Assembly (NCBI GenBank): GCA_030836725.1
Contig: JAUPLV010000034.1
Location: 1-16,098 of the forward strand
Origin: Pseudomonadota bacterium
GTDB lineage: Bacteria; Pseudomonadota; Gammaproteobacteria; Burkholderiales; Thiobacillaceae
Direction of reading: 5' to 3'
DNA: 16,098 nt
Shown: one piece after another, positions 1 to 6,732 of the stretch
Layout of the letters: every line of letters begins with the position of its first letter
How positions within the stretch are numbered: the first letter of the stretch is position 1
Made by a program: the position numbers and the translations under genes
Notes under the pieces: generated by a model
Database searches by the model: none
Told to the model about the DNA's origin: nothing
Seen by the model: only the letters and a program-made list of their open reading frames with translations

Positions 1-237
1 CTCGCGGATCTTGCAGTCGGCCATCAGCTCGGCCTCTTCCAGTGCGCGCTGGATGGCGTTGACGGTGGCCTCGATGTTGACCACGACGCCGCGGCGCAGG
101 CCGCGCGACGGGCTGGTGCCCATGCCGATGATATCGAGCGCGCCCTCGTCGTTGATCTCGGCGACGATGCAGACGATCTTGGAGGTGCCGATGTCGAGGC
201 CGACGACCAGGTTCTTGGGGTCTCTTGGCTTGCTCAT
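1..237 (-). CDS. ftsA: FtsA, cell division actin-like ATPase (N-terminal 79 residues, cut by window edge)
   Basis: This is the start of the actin-fold protein that tethers FtsZ filaments to the inner membrane and recruits later divisome proteins. The visible residues begin MSKPRDPKNLVVGLDIGTSK. The GLDIGTSK segment is the phosphate-1 loop of the FtsA/actin/Hsp70 ATPase fold. It is followed by a region rich in Gly and Arg (MGTSPSRGLRRGVVVNIE) that is typical of FtsA. The ATG overlaps the ftsQ stop as ATGA, so translation is probably coupled to ftsQ. The remaining roughly 330 residues, including the 1C domain and the C-terminal membrane helix, lie beyond position 1. The identification follows from both sequence and position after ftsQ. 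Confidence 0.96.
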   Translation of the reverse strand, partial: MSKPRDPKNLVVGLDIGTSKIVCIVAEINDEGALDIIGMGTSPSRGLRRGVVVNIEATVNAIQRALEEAELMADCKIRE

Positions 238-1004
238 GTTTTACTCGGTTTGAAAGGGGAGGCGCCGTCCGGCATCCGCACGGCGAAGCCATCCGGATAG
301 CGCAGATCGACCGTGACCGGCAGGAGCGGTGCCGCGGATTTGGCGGTCTCCCGTGCATCCGGCAGCGCGCCGAACAGGCGTGGATAGACCGCGACAAAAC
401 GCGCCAGCCGCTCATCGTTATGTTCGCGCCCCAGCGCCAGCTGTATGCCGTTGCCGAGGCGAACGCGCCAGGCCCGGCGCGGCGACAGGCGCAGTTCGTC
501 GATCGTCATCCCCAGCGGGGCGAGCGCGGCCTGATGGCGCCGGTAGGCGGCCACCACTTCATCGCTGCTGTCCGCTGGTCCGGACAGACGCGGCAGCTGC
601 GTGTCCACCGCCGCCACGAATATCTCGCCGTTCGTGTTCACCAGCGCATCGTCGTTCCAGCGTGCCAGCGGAATATGCTCGGTCAGCGACACCACCAGGA
701 CGCCCGGCCAGCGGCGTTCCACCCGCGCTTCGCGCACCCAGGGCAGTTTTTCCAGGCTGTTGCGTACGTGCTCGAGATCGACGGTAAAGAAGGTGCCGCG
801 CACCTGGCGTTCCGCTATTAGGCGGATTTGCGCTTCGGTGACGTGCGCGACCGGGGTTTTCACTTCGATGGTGTGGAGGGCGAACCACGGCCGCGCCGCC
901 GCCCAGCTGGTCGCGCCGTAGGCCAGCAGGCCGAGCGCGCCCCAGGTCAGCACGCGGGCGACCTGAGTCAGGGGGTGGGCGGCGAGTTCGGGCTGGGCGT
1001 TCAT
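234..1004 (-). CDS. ftsQ: FtsQ, bitopic divisome protein with POTRA domain
   Basis: FtsQ is an inner-membrane protein that links FtsL/FtsB and early divisome proteins at the septum. The 256-residue product has a short cytoplasmic tail, one membrane segment at about residues 18-37 (around VLTWGALGLLAYG) and a periplasmic POTRA domain at about 43-112 that includes LPWVREARVERRWPG. The FtsQ beta domain follows. I chose the ATG at 1004, which overlaps the ddl stop as ATGA and has GGAG about 11 nt upstream. An in-frame GTG at 1034 would add ten residues deep inside ddl and is less likely. The gene ends in an ATGA overlap with ftsA. Length is normal for the family. Confidence 0.95.
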   Translation of the reverse strand: MNAQPELAAHPLTQVARVLTWGALGLLAYGATSWAAARPWFALHTIEVKTPVAHVTEAQIRLIAERQVRGTFFTVDLEHVRNSLEKLPWVREARVERRWPGVLVVSLTEHIPLARWNDDALVNTNGEIFVAAVDTQLPRLSGPADSSDEVVAAYRRHQAALAPLGMTIDELRLSPRRAWRVRLGNGIQLALGREHNDERLARFVAVYPRLFGALPDARETAKSAAPLLPVTVDLRYPDGFAVRMPDGASPFKPSKT

Positions 1005-1933
1005 GCCAGGGTCTGCTCCAGGATCTTCATGCACAGCGCGTCGAAATCCAGCCCCGCCGCGCGCGCGGCCATCGGCACCAGGCTGTGGTCGGTCATGCCG
1101 GGCGAGGTGTTCACCTCCAGCAGATAGGGGTTGCCGAGACTGTCCAGCATCAGGTCGACCCGGCCCCAGCCGCGGCCGTCGACCAGGCGGAAGGCGTCCA
1201 GCGCCAGTTGCCGCAGCGCCATTTCCTTGGCGTCGGGCAGTCCCGCCGGACAGTGGTACTGGGTGTCGTTGCGAATATATTTGGCTTCGAAGTCGTAGAA
1301 GGCCTTGTCCCTGGCCGGTTCGAGGCGGATCAGCGGCAGCGCGGCGTCGCCGAGGATGCCGACGGTGAACTCGGCCCCGTCGATGAACTTTTCCGCCAGC
1401 ACCAGCGCATCGTGTTCGGCGGCGGTTTCATAGGCGGCCTTCAGGGCGCCGGATTCGGTCACCTTGCTCATGCCGATGCTGGAGCCTTCCCGTGCCGGCT
1501 TGACGAAGATTGGCAGGCCGAGCTTTTTCTCCACCGCGGAAAAATCGCTGGCCGCGGTGAGAATGTCCCAGTCGGCGGTCGGCAGGCCCGCCGCGCGCCA
1601 CAGCAGCTTGGTGCGCCACTTGTCCATGCCGATCGCCGAGGCCATGACGCCGCTGCCGGTGTAGGGAATGGCCAGCAGTTCGAGCGCGCCCTGCATGCAG
1701 CCATCCTCGCCGAAACGCCCGTGCAGCGCGATGAACACGCGGTCGAACTCGCCGGTGATAAGGTCGCCGAGATTGCGGTTGGCTGGATCGAATGCGTGCG
1801 CATCGACGCCCTGTCGGGTCAATGCCGCCAGCACCGCCGCGCCGCTGTTGAGGGACACCGGGCGTTCGGCGGAAGTCCCGCCGAGCATCACCGCGACTTT
1901 CCCGTATTTTCTGGCGGATTCAATCGGGTTCAC
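1001..1933 (-). CDS. ddl: D-alanine--D-alanine ligase (DdlB type)
   Basis: This cytoplasmic ATP-grasp enzyme joins two D-alanines to make the dipeptide that MurF adds to the stem peptide. The 310-residue protein matches the family over its length: GGTSAER at 18-24 (Glu23 corresponds to E. coli DdlB Glu15), HGRFGEDG at 71-78, the KPAREGSSIG loop at 145-154, AKY near 219, and the metal-binding Asp260, Glu273 and Asn275 in RVDLML and LEVNTSPGMT. Start is GTG at 1933, which overlaps the murB stop as GTGA. A clear GGAG lies 7 nt upstream, so the non-ATG start is well supported. The residue after Glu-Arg is Pro, where E. coli DdlB has Glu. The gene ends in an ATGA overlap with ftsQ. Confidence 0.97.
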   Translation of the reverse strand: MNPIESARKYGKVAVMLGGTSAERPVSLNSGAAVLAALTRQGVDAHAFDPANRNLGDLITGEFDRVFIALHGRFGEDGCMQGALELLAIPYTGSGVMASAIGMDKWRTKLLWRAAGLPTADWDILTAASDFSAVEKKLGLPIFVKPAREGSSIGMSKVTESGALKAAYETAAEHDALVLAEKFIDGAEFTVGILGDAALPLIRLEPARDKAFYDFEAKYIRNDTQYHCPAGLPDAKEMALRQLALDAFRLVDGRGWGRVDLMLDSLGNPYLLEVNTSPGMTDHSLVPMAARAAGLDFDALCMKILEQTLA

Positions 1934-2907
1934 TGCCGTTCTCCAATAATTCGCACTTCGCGGATCAGCCGCACGTTGGTGCGCGCTTCCACGCCGTCTT
2001 CAACATGTTCGATCAGGCGCTCAATGTCGGTCGCCGTGGCGTGCCCCAGGTTGACGATGAAATTGGCGTGCTTCTCCGATACCTGCGCATCACCGATCCG
2101 GTACCCCTTGAGTCCGCAGGACTCAATCAACCGGGCGGCGTAATCGCCGGGCGGATTGCGGAACACCGAGCCGGCGTTGGGCAGGCTCAGGGGCTGCGAG
2201 GCGATGCGTTTTTTCAGAAGCGCCTGGATCGTCGCGCGCGCGGCGGCGCCATCGCCTTTTTCCAGACGGAACCAGCCGCCGATAAACCATTCCTGATGGC
2301 CGTACTTCAGGGCGACGTGCCGGTAGCCCGTCACATATTCGTCTGGCCGTCGTTCGTTCAGCCGCCCCTGGCGATCCAGCGTCCGCACCTGTACCAGCTT
2401 GCCCCAGGTTTCGCTACCGTAGCAGCCGGCATTCATCGCGATCGCGCCGCCGACGGTGCCGGGGATGCCGGCCCAGAACTCGCCGCCGACCAGGTTGTGC
2501 CTGGCCGCGAAGCGCGCCAGCTTGGGCGAGGCAACCCCCGCCTGGGCGTATATCAGGGCCGTCTCCAATCCTTCCGGTGCAGGCGGCAGACCGTGCGTCC
2601 GATGTTCGATTTCCAGTTTATTCAGCACGCCATGCAGCAGAATCACCACGCCCGGCACGCCGCCGTCGCGCACCAGCAGGTTGCTCCCCAGGCCCACCAT
2701 GTGGATGTCCTCGCTCATCGACACCGAGCGCACCATCCAGGTCAGATCTTCCAGATCGGCCGGGATATAGACGCGCTGGGCGGCGCCGCCGGCACGCCAC
2801 GAGACATGCCGGCTCATCGGCTCGTTGTAGAGGAAGCGGCCGCGCAGCGCCGCGACACCGCCGCCAGCCGTGTCGGTCTCGCTCATGCGACGGAAGTCAT
2901 GGCGCAT
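1930..2907 (-). CDS. murB: UDP-N-acetylenolpyruvoylglucosamine reductase MurB
   Basis: MurB is a flavoenzyme that uses NADPH to reduce UDP-GlcNAc-enolpyruvate to UDP-MurNAc in the cytoplasm. The 325-residue product carries the FAD-binding GLGSNLLV at 72-79 and IPGTVGGA at 148-155. It also has the NAGSVFRNP segment, whose Ser247 corresponds to the catalytic Ser, and VSEKHANFIVN near 276-286. The place usually written YRxS reads YRHV (195-198). Start ATG at 2907 overlaps the end of murC by 11 bp and has a GGGGA element about 7 nt upstream. ATG at 2886 is an alternative that would shorten the protein by seven residues but lacks a good ribosome site. It lies between murC and ddl and ends in a GTGA overlap with ddl. 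Confidence 0.96.
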   Translation of the reverse strand: MRHDFRRMSETDTAGGGVAALRGRFLYNEPMSRHVSWRAGGAAQRVYIPADLEDLTWMVRSVSMSEDIHMVGLGSNLLVRDGGVPGVVILLHGVLNKLEIEHRTHGLPPAPEGLETALIYAQAGVASPKLARFAARHNLVGGEFWAGIPGTVGGAIAMNAGCYGSETWGKLVQVRTLDRQGRLNERRPDEYVTGYRHVALKYGHQEWFIGGWFRLEKGDGAAARATIQALLKKRIASQPLSLPNAGSVFRNPPGDYAARLIESCGLKGYRIGDAQVSEKHANFIVNLGHATATDIERLIEHVEDGVEARTNVRLIREVRIIGERQ

Positions 2908-4288
2908 GGTTTATCCCCAGTATCGGCGCTACCTGGCCGATGCTGCCGGCGCCCATTACCAGCACCACGTCGCCCGCCTGCGCCAGATCGCGCACCGCGG
3001 CGGGCACATCGGCGACGTTTTCCACGAACACCGGCTCGACCTTGCCGGCTACCCGCACCGCACGCGCGAGCGCGCGGCCATCCGCCGCCACGATCGGCGC
3101 TTCCCCCGCGGGGTAGACCTCGGTCAACAGCAGTACGTCGGTTTCCGACAGCACTTTCACGAAATCCTCGAAGCAGTCGCGGGTGCGGGTGTAGCGATGC
3201 GGCTGGAACACCAGCACCAGCCTCCGCCCCGGGAAGGCGCCGCGCGCGGCGGCCAGCGTCGCGGCCATTTCAACAGGGTGGTGGCCGTAGTCGTCGACCA
3301 GGCAGAAGTGCCCGCCTGCCTTCGCGGAAACTTCCCCGTAGCGCTGGAAGCGCCGGCCGACACCGTGGAATTCCGCCAGCGCCTTGACGATGGCGTCGTC
3401 GCTGGCGTCGACCTCGGTCGCCACCGCAATCGCCGCCAGCGCGTTCAGCACGTTGTGCATGCCGGGGTGGTTCAGCACCACGTCGAGGTCGGCCATGCCT
3501 TCGCGCTGGACGGTGAAATGCATCCGGCCATGCTCGAAGCGCGGATTCACCCCTCGTACCTGCGCCGAAGCGTCGAAACCGTAGGTGGTGATCGGCTTGC
3601 TGATGCGCGGCAGGATTTCGCGCACATGCGGATCGTCGATGCACAGCACCGCCATCCCGTAAAAAGGAAGACGCTGGCAGAAATCGACGAAGGCCTGTTT
3701 CAGGCGCTCGAAGTCATGGCCGTAGGTCTCCATGTGGTCGGCGTCGATGTTGGTGACGATCGCGATCACCGGCGTCAGATACAGGAACGAGGCATCCGAT
3801 TCGTCGGCTTCGGCCACCAGGAAATCGCCTTGCCCCAGCCGCGCGTTGGCGCCGGCGGCGGTGAGCTTGCCGCCGATGACGAAGGTCGGGTCCATGCCCG
3901 CCTCGCCGAGAATGCTCGCAACCAGGCTGGTGGTGGTGGTCTTGCCGTGGGTGCCGGCAATCGCGATGCCCTGTCGCAAGCGCATCAACTCGGCCAGCAT
4001 CAGCGCGCGCGGCACGATCGGAATCTTCTTCTCGCGCGCCGCGATCACTTCGGGGTTACTTTCCTGTACCGCGGTCGAGGTGACGACGACATCGGCGCCG
4101 GCGATATTCTCCGCTGCGTGGCCGCGATGGATGCGCGCGCCCAGCTTCGCCAGCCGTTGCGTCACCGCGTTGTCGGCCAGATCCGAACCGGACACCGCGT
4201 AGCCCAGATTCAGCAGCACTTCCGCGATGCCGCTCATGCCGACGCCGCCGATGCCGACAAAGTGGATGTGTTTGACGGCGTGCTTCAT
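2897..4288 (-). CDS. murC: UDP-N-acetylmuramate--L-alanine ligase MurC
   Basis: MurC is the ATP-dependent Mur ligase that adds L-Ala to UDP-MurNAc, the first amino acid of the stem peptide. The 463-residue protein shows the N-terminal UDP-binding glycine motif HFVGIGGVGMSG (9-20), the ATPase P-loop GTHGKTTTT (112-120), the EADESDASF segment (160-168), and later DDYGHHPVE and FQPHRYTR. I chose ATG at 4288: GGAGG lies 5 nt upstream, and this gives the usual MurC N-terminus. An in-frame TTG at 4318 would add ten residues with no support. The ribosome site sits in a small hairpin, and the start overlaps the stop of a tiny upstream ORF as ATGA. The 3' end overlaps murB by 11 bp. Confidence 0.97.
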   Translation of the reverse strand: MKHAVKHIHFVGIGGVGMSGIAEVLLNLGYAVSGSDLADNAVTQRLAKLGARIHRGHAAENIAGADVVVTSTAVQESNPEVIAAREKKIPIVPRALMLAELMRLRQGIAIAGTHGKTTTTSLVASILGEAGMDPTFVIGGKLTAAGANARLGQGDFLVAEADESDASFLYLTPVIAIVTNIDADHMETYGHDFERLKQAFVDFCQRLPFYGMAVLCIDDPHVREILPRISKPITTYGFDASAQVRGVNPRFEHGRMHFTVQREGMADLDVVLNHPGMHNVLNALAAIAVATEVDASDDAIVKALAEFHGVGRRFQRYGEVSAKAGGHFCLVDDYGHHPVEMAATLAAARGAFPGRRLVLVFQPHRYTRTRDCFEDFVKVLSETDVLLLTEVYPAGEAPIVAADGRALARAVRVAGKVEPVFVENVADVPAAVRDLAQAGDVVLVMGAGSIGQVAPILGINHAP

Positions 4289-4350
4289 CTTGCCCTCCGG
4301 GCAAACAGTGAGGGGCAAGGGGTAAGGAGTGAGAGGCGCAAGAGCTTCAT
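4285..4350 (-). CDS. 21-codon ORF bridging the murG-murC gap (possible coupling peptide)
   Basis: This ORF starts at an ATG that overlaps the murG stop as ATGA and ends at a TGA that overlaps the murC ATG as ATGA. AGGGA from the adjacent tandem repeat lies about 8 nt upstream and could act as a ribosome site. The peptide begins MKLLRLSLL and ends in an Arg-rich ARRAR. I recognise no family and expect no catalytic function. If translated, it would carry ribosomes through the only real gap in the operon and across the hairpin holding murC's ribosome site. It may equally be a chance frame in repeat-derived DNA. Confidence 0.35.
   Translation of the reverse strand: MKLLRLSLLTPCPSLFARRAR
4290..4304 (-). 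promoter_or_regulatory. Hairpin enclosing the murC ribosome binding site
   Basis: On the transcript, TTGCCC and GGGCAA (6 bp stem) flank a GGA loop, immediately before the murC ATG. The murC GGAGG spans the loop and the 3' arm, so folding would partly hide it. The loop is only three bases, so stability is uncertain. A ribosome finishing the bridging ORF would open it. Confidence 0.4.
4305..4332 (-). repeat. Degenerate 7-bp tandem array in the murG-murC gap
   Basis: Read on the minus strand, four consecutive 7-mers are TCACTCC, TTACCCC, TTGCCCC and TCACTGT. They share a pyrimidine-rich pattern near TTACCCC. Together with the perfect-phase heptamers inside the murG end, they make up much of this junction. 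They look like decayed heptanucleotide repeats. Confidence 0.5.
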
Positions 4351-5573
4351 GATTTCTTCCCTGATCCCTGATCCCTGACCCCTGATCCCTGATTGGCCAG
4401 CGCCTCGCAAATATTGGCTACCTGCCGGGTCGCATCGGGTTTCGCCAGATTCATGGCCTTTTCCGACATCGACGCCAGCGTGGCGCGGTCGAGCCCGCCG
4501 ATCAGCGCAGCCAGTTTCTCCGCCGTCAGATCCTTCTGCTGGATCAGCCATGCCGCACCGGCGTCGGACAGGAATTCGGCATTGCCCGTCTGGTGATCGT
4601 CCACCGCGAAGGGGAAGGGCACCAGCACCGCCGGCACCCCGGCGCAGGCCAGCTCGGCCACCGTCATCGCGCCGGCGCGGCAGATGGCGAAGTCGCAGTC
4701 TCGATACTCGGCGGCCATGTCCTCGATGTAGTCGCGCACCTCGGCCTCCACGCCGGCGGCGGCATAGTTCGCTCGCAGGGCGTCGAGGTGCTGGCGGCCG
4801 GACTGATGCACCACTCGCGGACGCTGGCCGGCCGGCAGCAGCGCCAGCGCTTGCGGCACCCGTTCGTTCAGGGCCTGGGCGCCGAGGCTGCCGCCCACCA
4901 CCAGCAGCCGCAGCGGTCCACTTCGGCTGGCGCGCCCCTCCGCCGGCAGCGCTGCAATGTCGCTCCGTACCGGATTGCCCACCCATTCGGTCTCGACGCG
5001 GCGGCAGGGGATCGGCTTGTCCCTGTCGCCGCCGAACGCCTGCGGGAACGCGACCAGCACCCGATCGGCCAGGCAGGCCAGCACGCGGTTGGTGAGGCCG
5101 GCAACCGAATTCTGCTCGTGGATCACCAGCGGCCTGTTGAGCAGGCTCGCCATCATGCCGCCGGGGAAAGCGGTGTAGCCGCCCATGCCGAGCACGACGT
5201 CGGGGCGGCGCCGCAGAATCGCGCGCAGGCTCTGCCAGAAGGCGACCAGCAGCATTGCCGGCAGCAGCAGCTTTTTCAGCACGCCCTTGCCGCGCACGCC
5301 GCCCATCGAAACCCACACCATGTCGATTCCGGCCGCGGGCGCCACGCGCGCCTCAAGTCCGGCTTTCGTTCCGAGCCAGAACACATCCCAGCCGCGTTCG
5401 CGCAGCGCATCGGCGACCGCGAGCGCCGGGTAGACGTGGCCGCCGGTGCCGCCGGCCATCACCATCAGGGTCCGGCGGTTAAATCGGTTTGGGTCCAGCG
5501 TCCGCTCCCTCTCCCCTTGGGGGAGAGGGTTGGGGAGAGGGGAAGGCGCCTGCATGGCGAGAGCGTTAAACAT
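4347..5573 (-). CDS. murG: UDP-N-acetylglucosamine--MurNAc-(pentapeptide) pyrophosphoryl-undecaprenol GlcNAc transferase MurG
   Basis: MurG is a peripheral inner-membrane GT-B glycosyltransferase that converts lipid I to lipid II. From ATG 5573 the product has 408 residues, about 50 more than E. coli MurG (355). Core motifs are the glycine loop GGTGGHVYP (41-49), IHEQNSVAGLTNRVL (151-165), VVGGSLGAQ (225-233) and the UDP-GlcNAc site RAGAMTVAEL (299-308) through DDHQTGNAEF. The first 36 residues include PLPNPLPQGERER, which is encoded by a REP-like palindrome. The last 15 residues are encoded mostly by a heptamer repeat. The start overlaps the ftsW stop as TGATG. ATG 5465 (372 residues, closer to family length) is the main alternative but has no visible ribosome site. 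Confidence 0.95.
   Translation of the reverse strand: MFNALAMQAPSPLPNPLPQGERERTLDPNRFNRRTLMVMAGGTGGHVYPALAVADALRERGWDVFWLGTKAGLEARVAPAAGIDMVWVSMGGVRGKGVLKKLLLPAMLLVAFWQSLRAILRRRPDVVLGMGGYTAFPGGMMASLLNRPLVIHEQNSVAGLTNRVLACLADRVLVAFPQAFGGDRDKPIPCRRVETEWVGNPVRSDIAALPAEGRASRSGPLRLLVVGGSLGAQALNERVPQALALLPAGQRPRVVHQSGRQHLDALRANYAAAGVEAEVRDYIEDMAAEYRDCDFAICRAGAMTVAELACAGVPAVLVPFPFAVDDHQTGNAEFLSDAGAAWLIQQKDLTAEKLAALIGGLDRATLASMSEKAMNLAKPDATRQVANICEALANQGSGVRDQGSGKKS
4359..4393. repeat. Five-unit heptanucleotide tandem repeat (CCCTGAT on the plus strand)
   Basis: Five head-to-tail 7-bp units are present: CCCTGAT, CCCTGAT, CCCTGAC, CCCTGAT, CCCTGAT. They lie inside the last codons of murG and encode most of its Gly/Ser/Gln tail (from about residue 394). 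The unit length is not a multiple of three, so a change in copy number would shift the murG frame. Confidence 0.85.
5507..5541. repeat. REP-like palindromic repeat, copy A (in murG 5' end)
   Basis: CCCTCTCCCC at 5507-5516 pairs with GGGGAGAGGG at 5520-5529, followed by TTGGGGAGAGGG (5530-5541). Copy B at 6761-6795 has the same 35-bp layout and orientation, with about three differences. It resembles the short GC-rich palindromes scattered in many proteobacterial genomes. It lies in frame in the N-terminal extension of MurG if ATG 5573 is used, or between ftsW and murG if ATG 5465 is used. Confidence 0.75.
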
Positions 5574-6730
5574 CAGAATGTTTTTCCTCGTCCCATCTGC
5601 CGGCACTCCCAGTCGACGCGCAGCAGCACGGCGATCGCCAGACAGTTGGCGACGATGCCGCTGCCGCCGAACGAGAGGAAGGGAAGGGTGAGGCCCTTGG
5701 TCGGCAGCAGGCCGACGTTCACCCCCATGTTGATCAGCGCCTGCACCCCGATCCAGACCCCGATTCCCTGCGCCACCAGGGCATTGTAGTAACGCTCGAG
5801 CTCGGTCGCGCGACGGCCGATCAGGAAGGCCTTGACGATGAGCCAGGCGAACAGGCCGATGATGATGGCCACGCCGACGAAGCCGAATTCCTCTGCGATC
5901 ACCGCAAGCAGAAAATCGGTATGCGCTTCCGGTAGATAGAACAGCTTTTCGACGCTTCCGCCCAGCCCCAGCCCCAGCCACTCGCCGCGGCCGAAGGCGA
6001 TCAGCGCGTGCGACAACTGGTATCCCTTGCCGTAGGGATCTGCAAACGGGTCCATGAAGCCGAGAATGCGCTGCATCCGGTATTCCGAGGTGAAGATCAG
6101 CAATGCGAATCCCGCCAGCAGCACCCCCGCCAGCGCGGCGAACACCTTCCAGTTGAGGCCGCCGAGGAACAGGATGCCCATGGCGATCGACACGATGACC
6201 ACGAAGGCGCCGAAATCGGGTTCCAGCAGCAGCAGGCTGCCGACCAGCATCATCACCCCGGCCATCGGCAGGAAGCCGCGCATGAAGTCCTGCATCAACT
6301 CGATCTTGCGGAAGGTGTAGTCGGCGGCATAGAGCACGGCAAGCAGCTTCATCAACTCGGACGGCTGCAGGTTGGCGAAGCCGAGCGGAATCCAGCGCCG
6401 GCTGCCGTTGACCTCGCGGCCGATCCCGGGAATCAGCACCACCAGCAGCAGCAACAGGCCGACAAGGAAAAGATAGGGCGCGGCCTGCTGCCAGACCCGC
6501 ATCGGAACCAGAAATGCGCCCGCGCCCGCCACCAGGCCGATGGCGATGAAGACGCCCTGGCGGATCAAATAGTATTCGCCGTTGCTGCCGGTATATCGCG
6601 CCGCTTCGGCAATCGCGATCGACGCCGAATAGACCATCACCAAGCCGATTGCCAGCAGCCCGAGCACCAGCCACAGCAGGCTGTAATCGAGTTCGGAACT
6701 GGGTTGCGGGGCGCGCGCGGTGTACAACAT
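5573..6730 (-). CDS. ftsW: FtsW, septal SEDS peptidoglycan glycosyltransferase
   Basis: FtsW is a polytopic inner-membrane protein that polymerises lipid II at the septum together with the transpeptidase FtsI. The 385-residue product has about ten hydrophobic segments. SEDS signatures are GIGREVNGSRRWIPLG (102-117), PEAHTDF, whose Asp272 corresponds to the catalytic Asp of SEDS polymerases, and GVNVGLLPTKGLTLPFLSFG (337-356). I chose ATG 6730, 2 nt after the murD stop. An in-frame TTG at 6736 overlaps the murD stop as TTGA and would add two residues; it has closer AGGG spacing and cannot be excluded. The 3' end overlaps murG by one base (TGATG). Length is normal. Confidence 0.97.
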   Translation of the reverse strand: MLYTARAPQPSSELDYSLLWLVLGLLAIGLVMVYSASIAIAEAARYTGSNGEYYLIRQGVFIAIGLVAGAGAFLVPMRVWQQAAPYLFLVGLLLLLVVLIPGIGREVNGSRRWIPLGFANLQPSELMKLLAVLYAADYTFRKIELMQDFMRGFLPMAGVMMLVGSLLLLEPDFGAFVVIVSIAMGILFLGGLNWKVFAALAGVLLAGFALLIFTSEYRMQRILGFMDPFADPYGKGYQLSHALIAFGRGEWLGLGLGGSVEKLFYLPEAHTDFLLAVIAEEFGFVGVAIIIGLFAWLIVKAFLIGRRATELERYYNALVAQGIGVWIGVQALINMGVNVGLLPTKGLTLPFLSFGGSGIVANCLAIAVLLRVDWECRQMGRGKTF

Positions 6731-6732
6731 CG

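Noticed and set aside
2911..2919. TTATCCCCA, one mismatch from a DnaA box, upstream of murB
   Set aside because: It is inside the murC coding end and probably reflects the murB ribosome-site region; a one-mismatch 9-mer is expected by chance.
2870..4378. A 502-codon open frame on the plus strand opposite murC and murB
   Set aside because: It lies antisense to two well-supported genes. Its residue makeup (rich in His, Arg, Gln, Ala) is typical of a complementary-strand frame in GC-rich coding DNA, and it has no recognisable motif. The same applies to other long plus-strand frames, for example at 9307-10686 and 6649-8325.
4359..4393. The heptamer array as a CRISPR array
   Set aside because: Units are 7 bp with no spacers, and no cas genes are present.
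4347..6674. A single 775-codon open frame running through ftsW and into murG
   Set aside because: The upstream part is out of frame with FtsW, which occupies the real frame there. Only the part from 5573 onward is MurG, so this is not a fusion gene.
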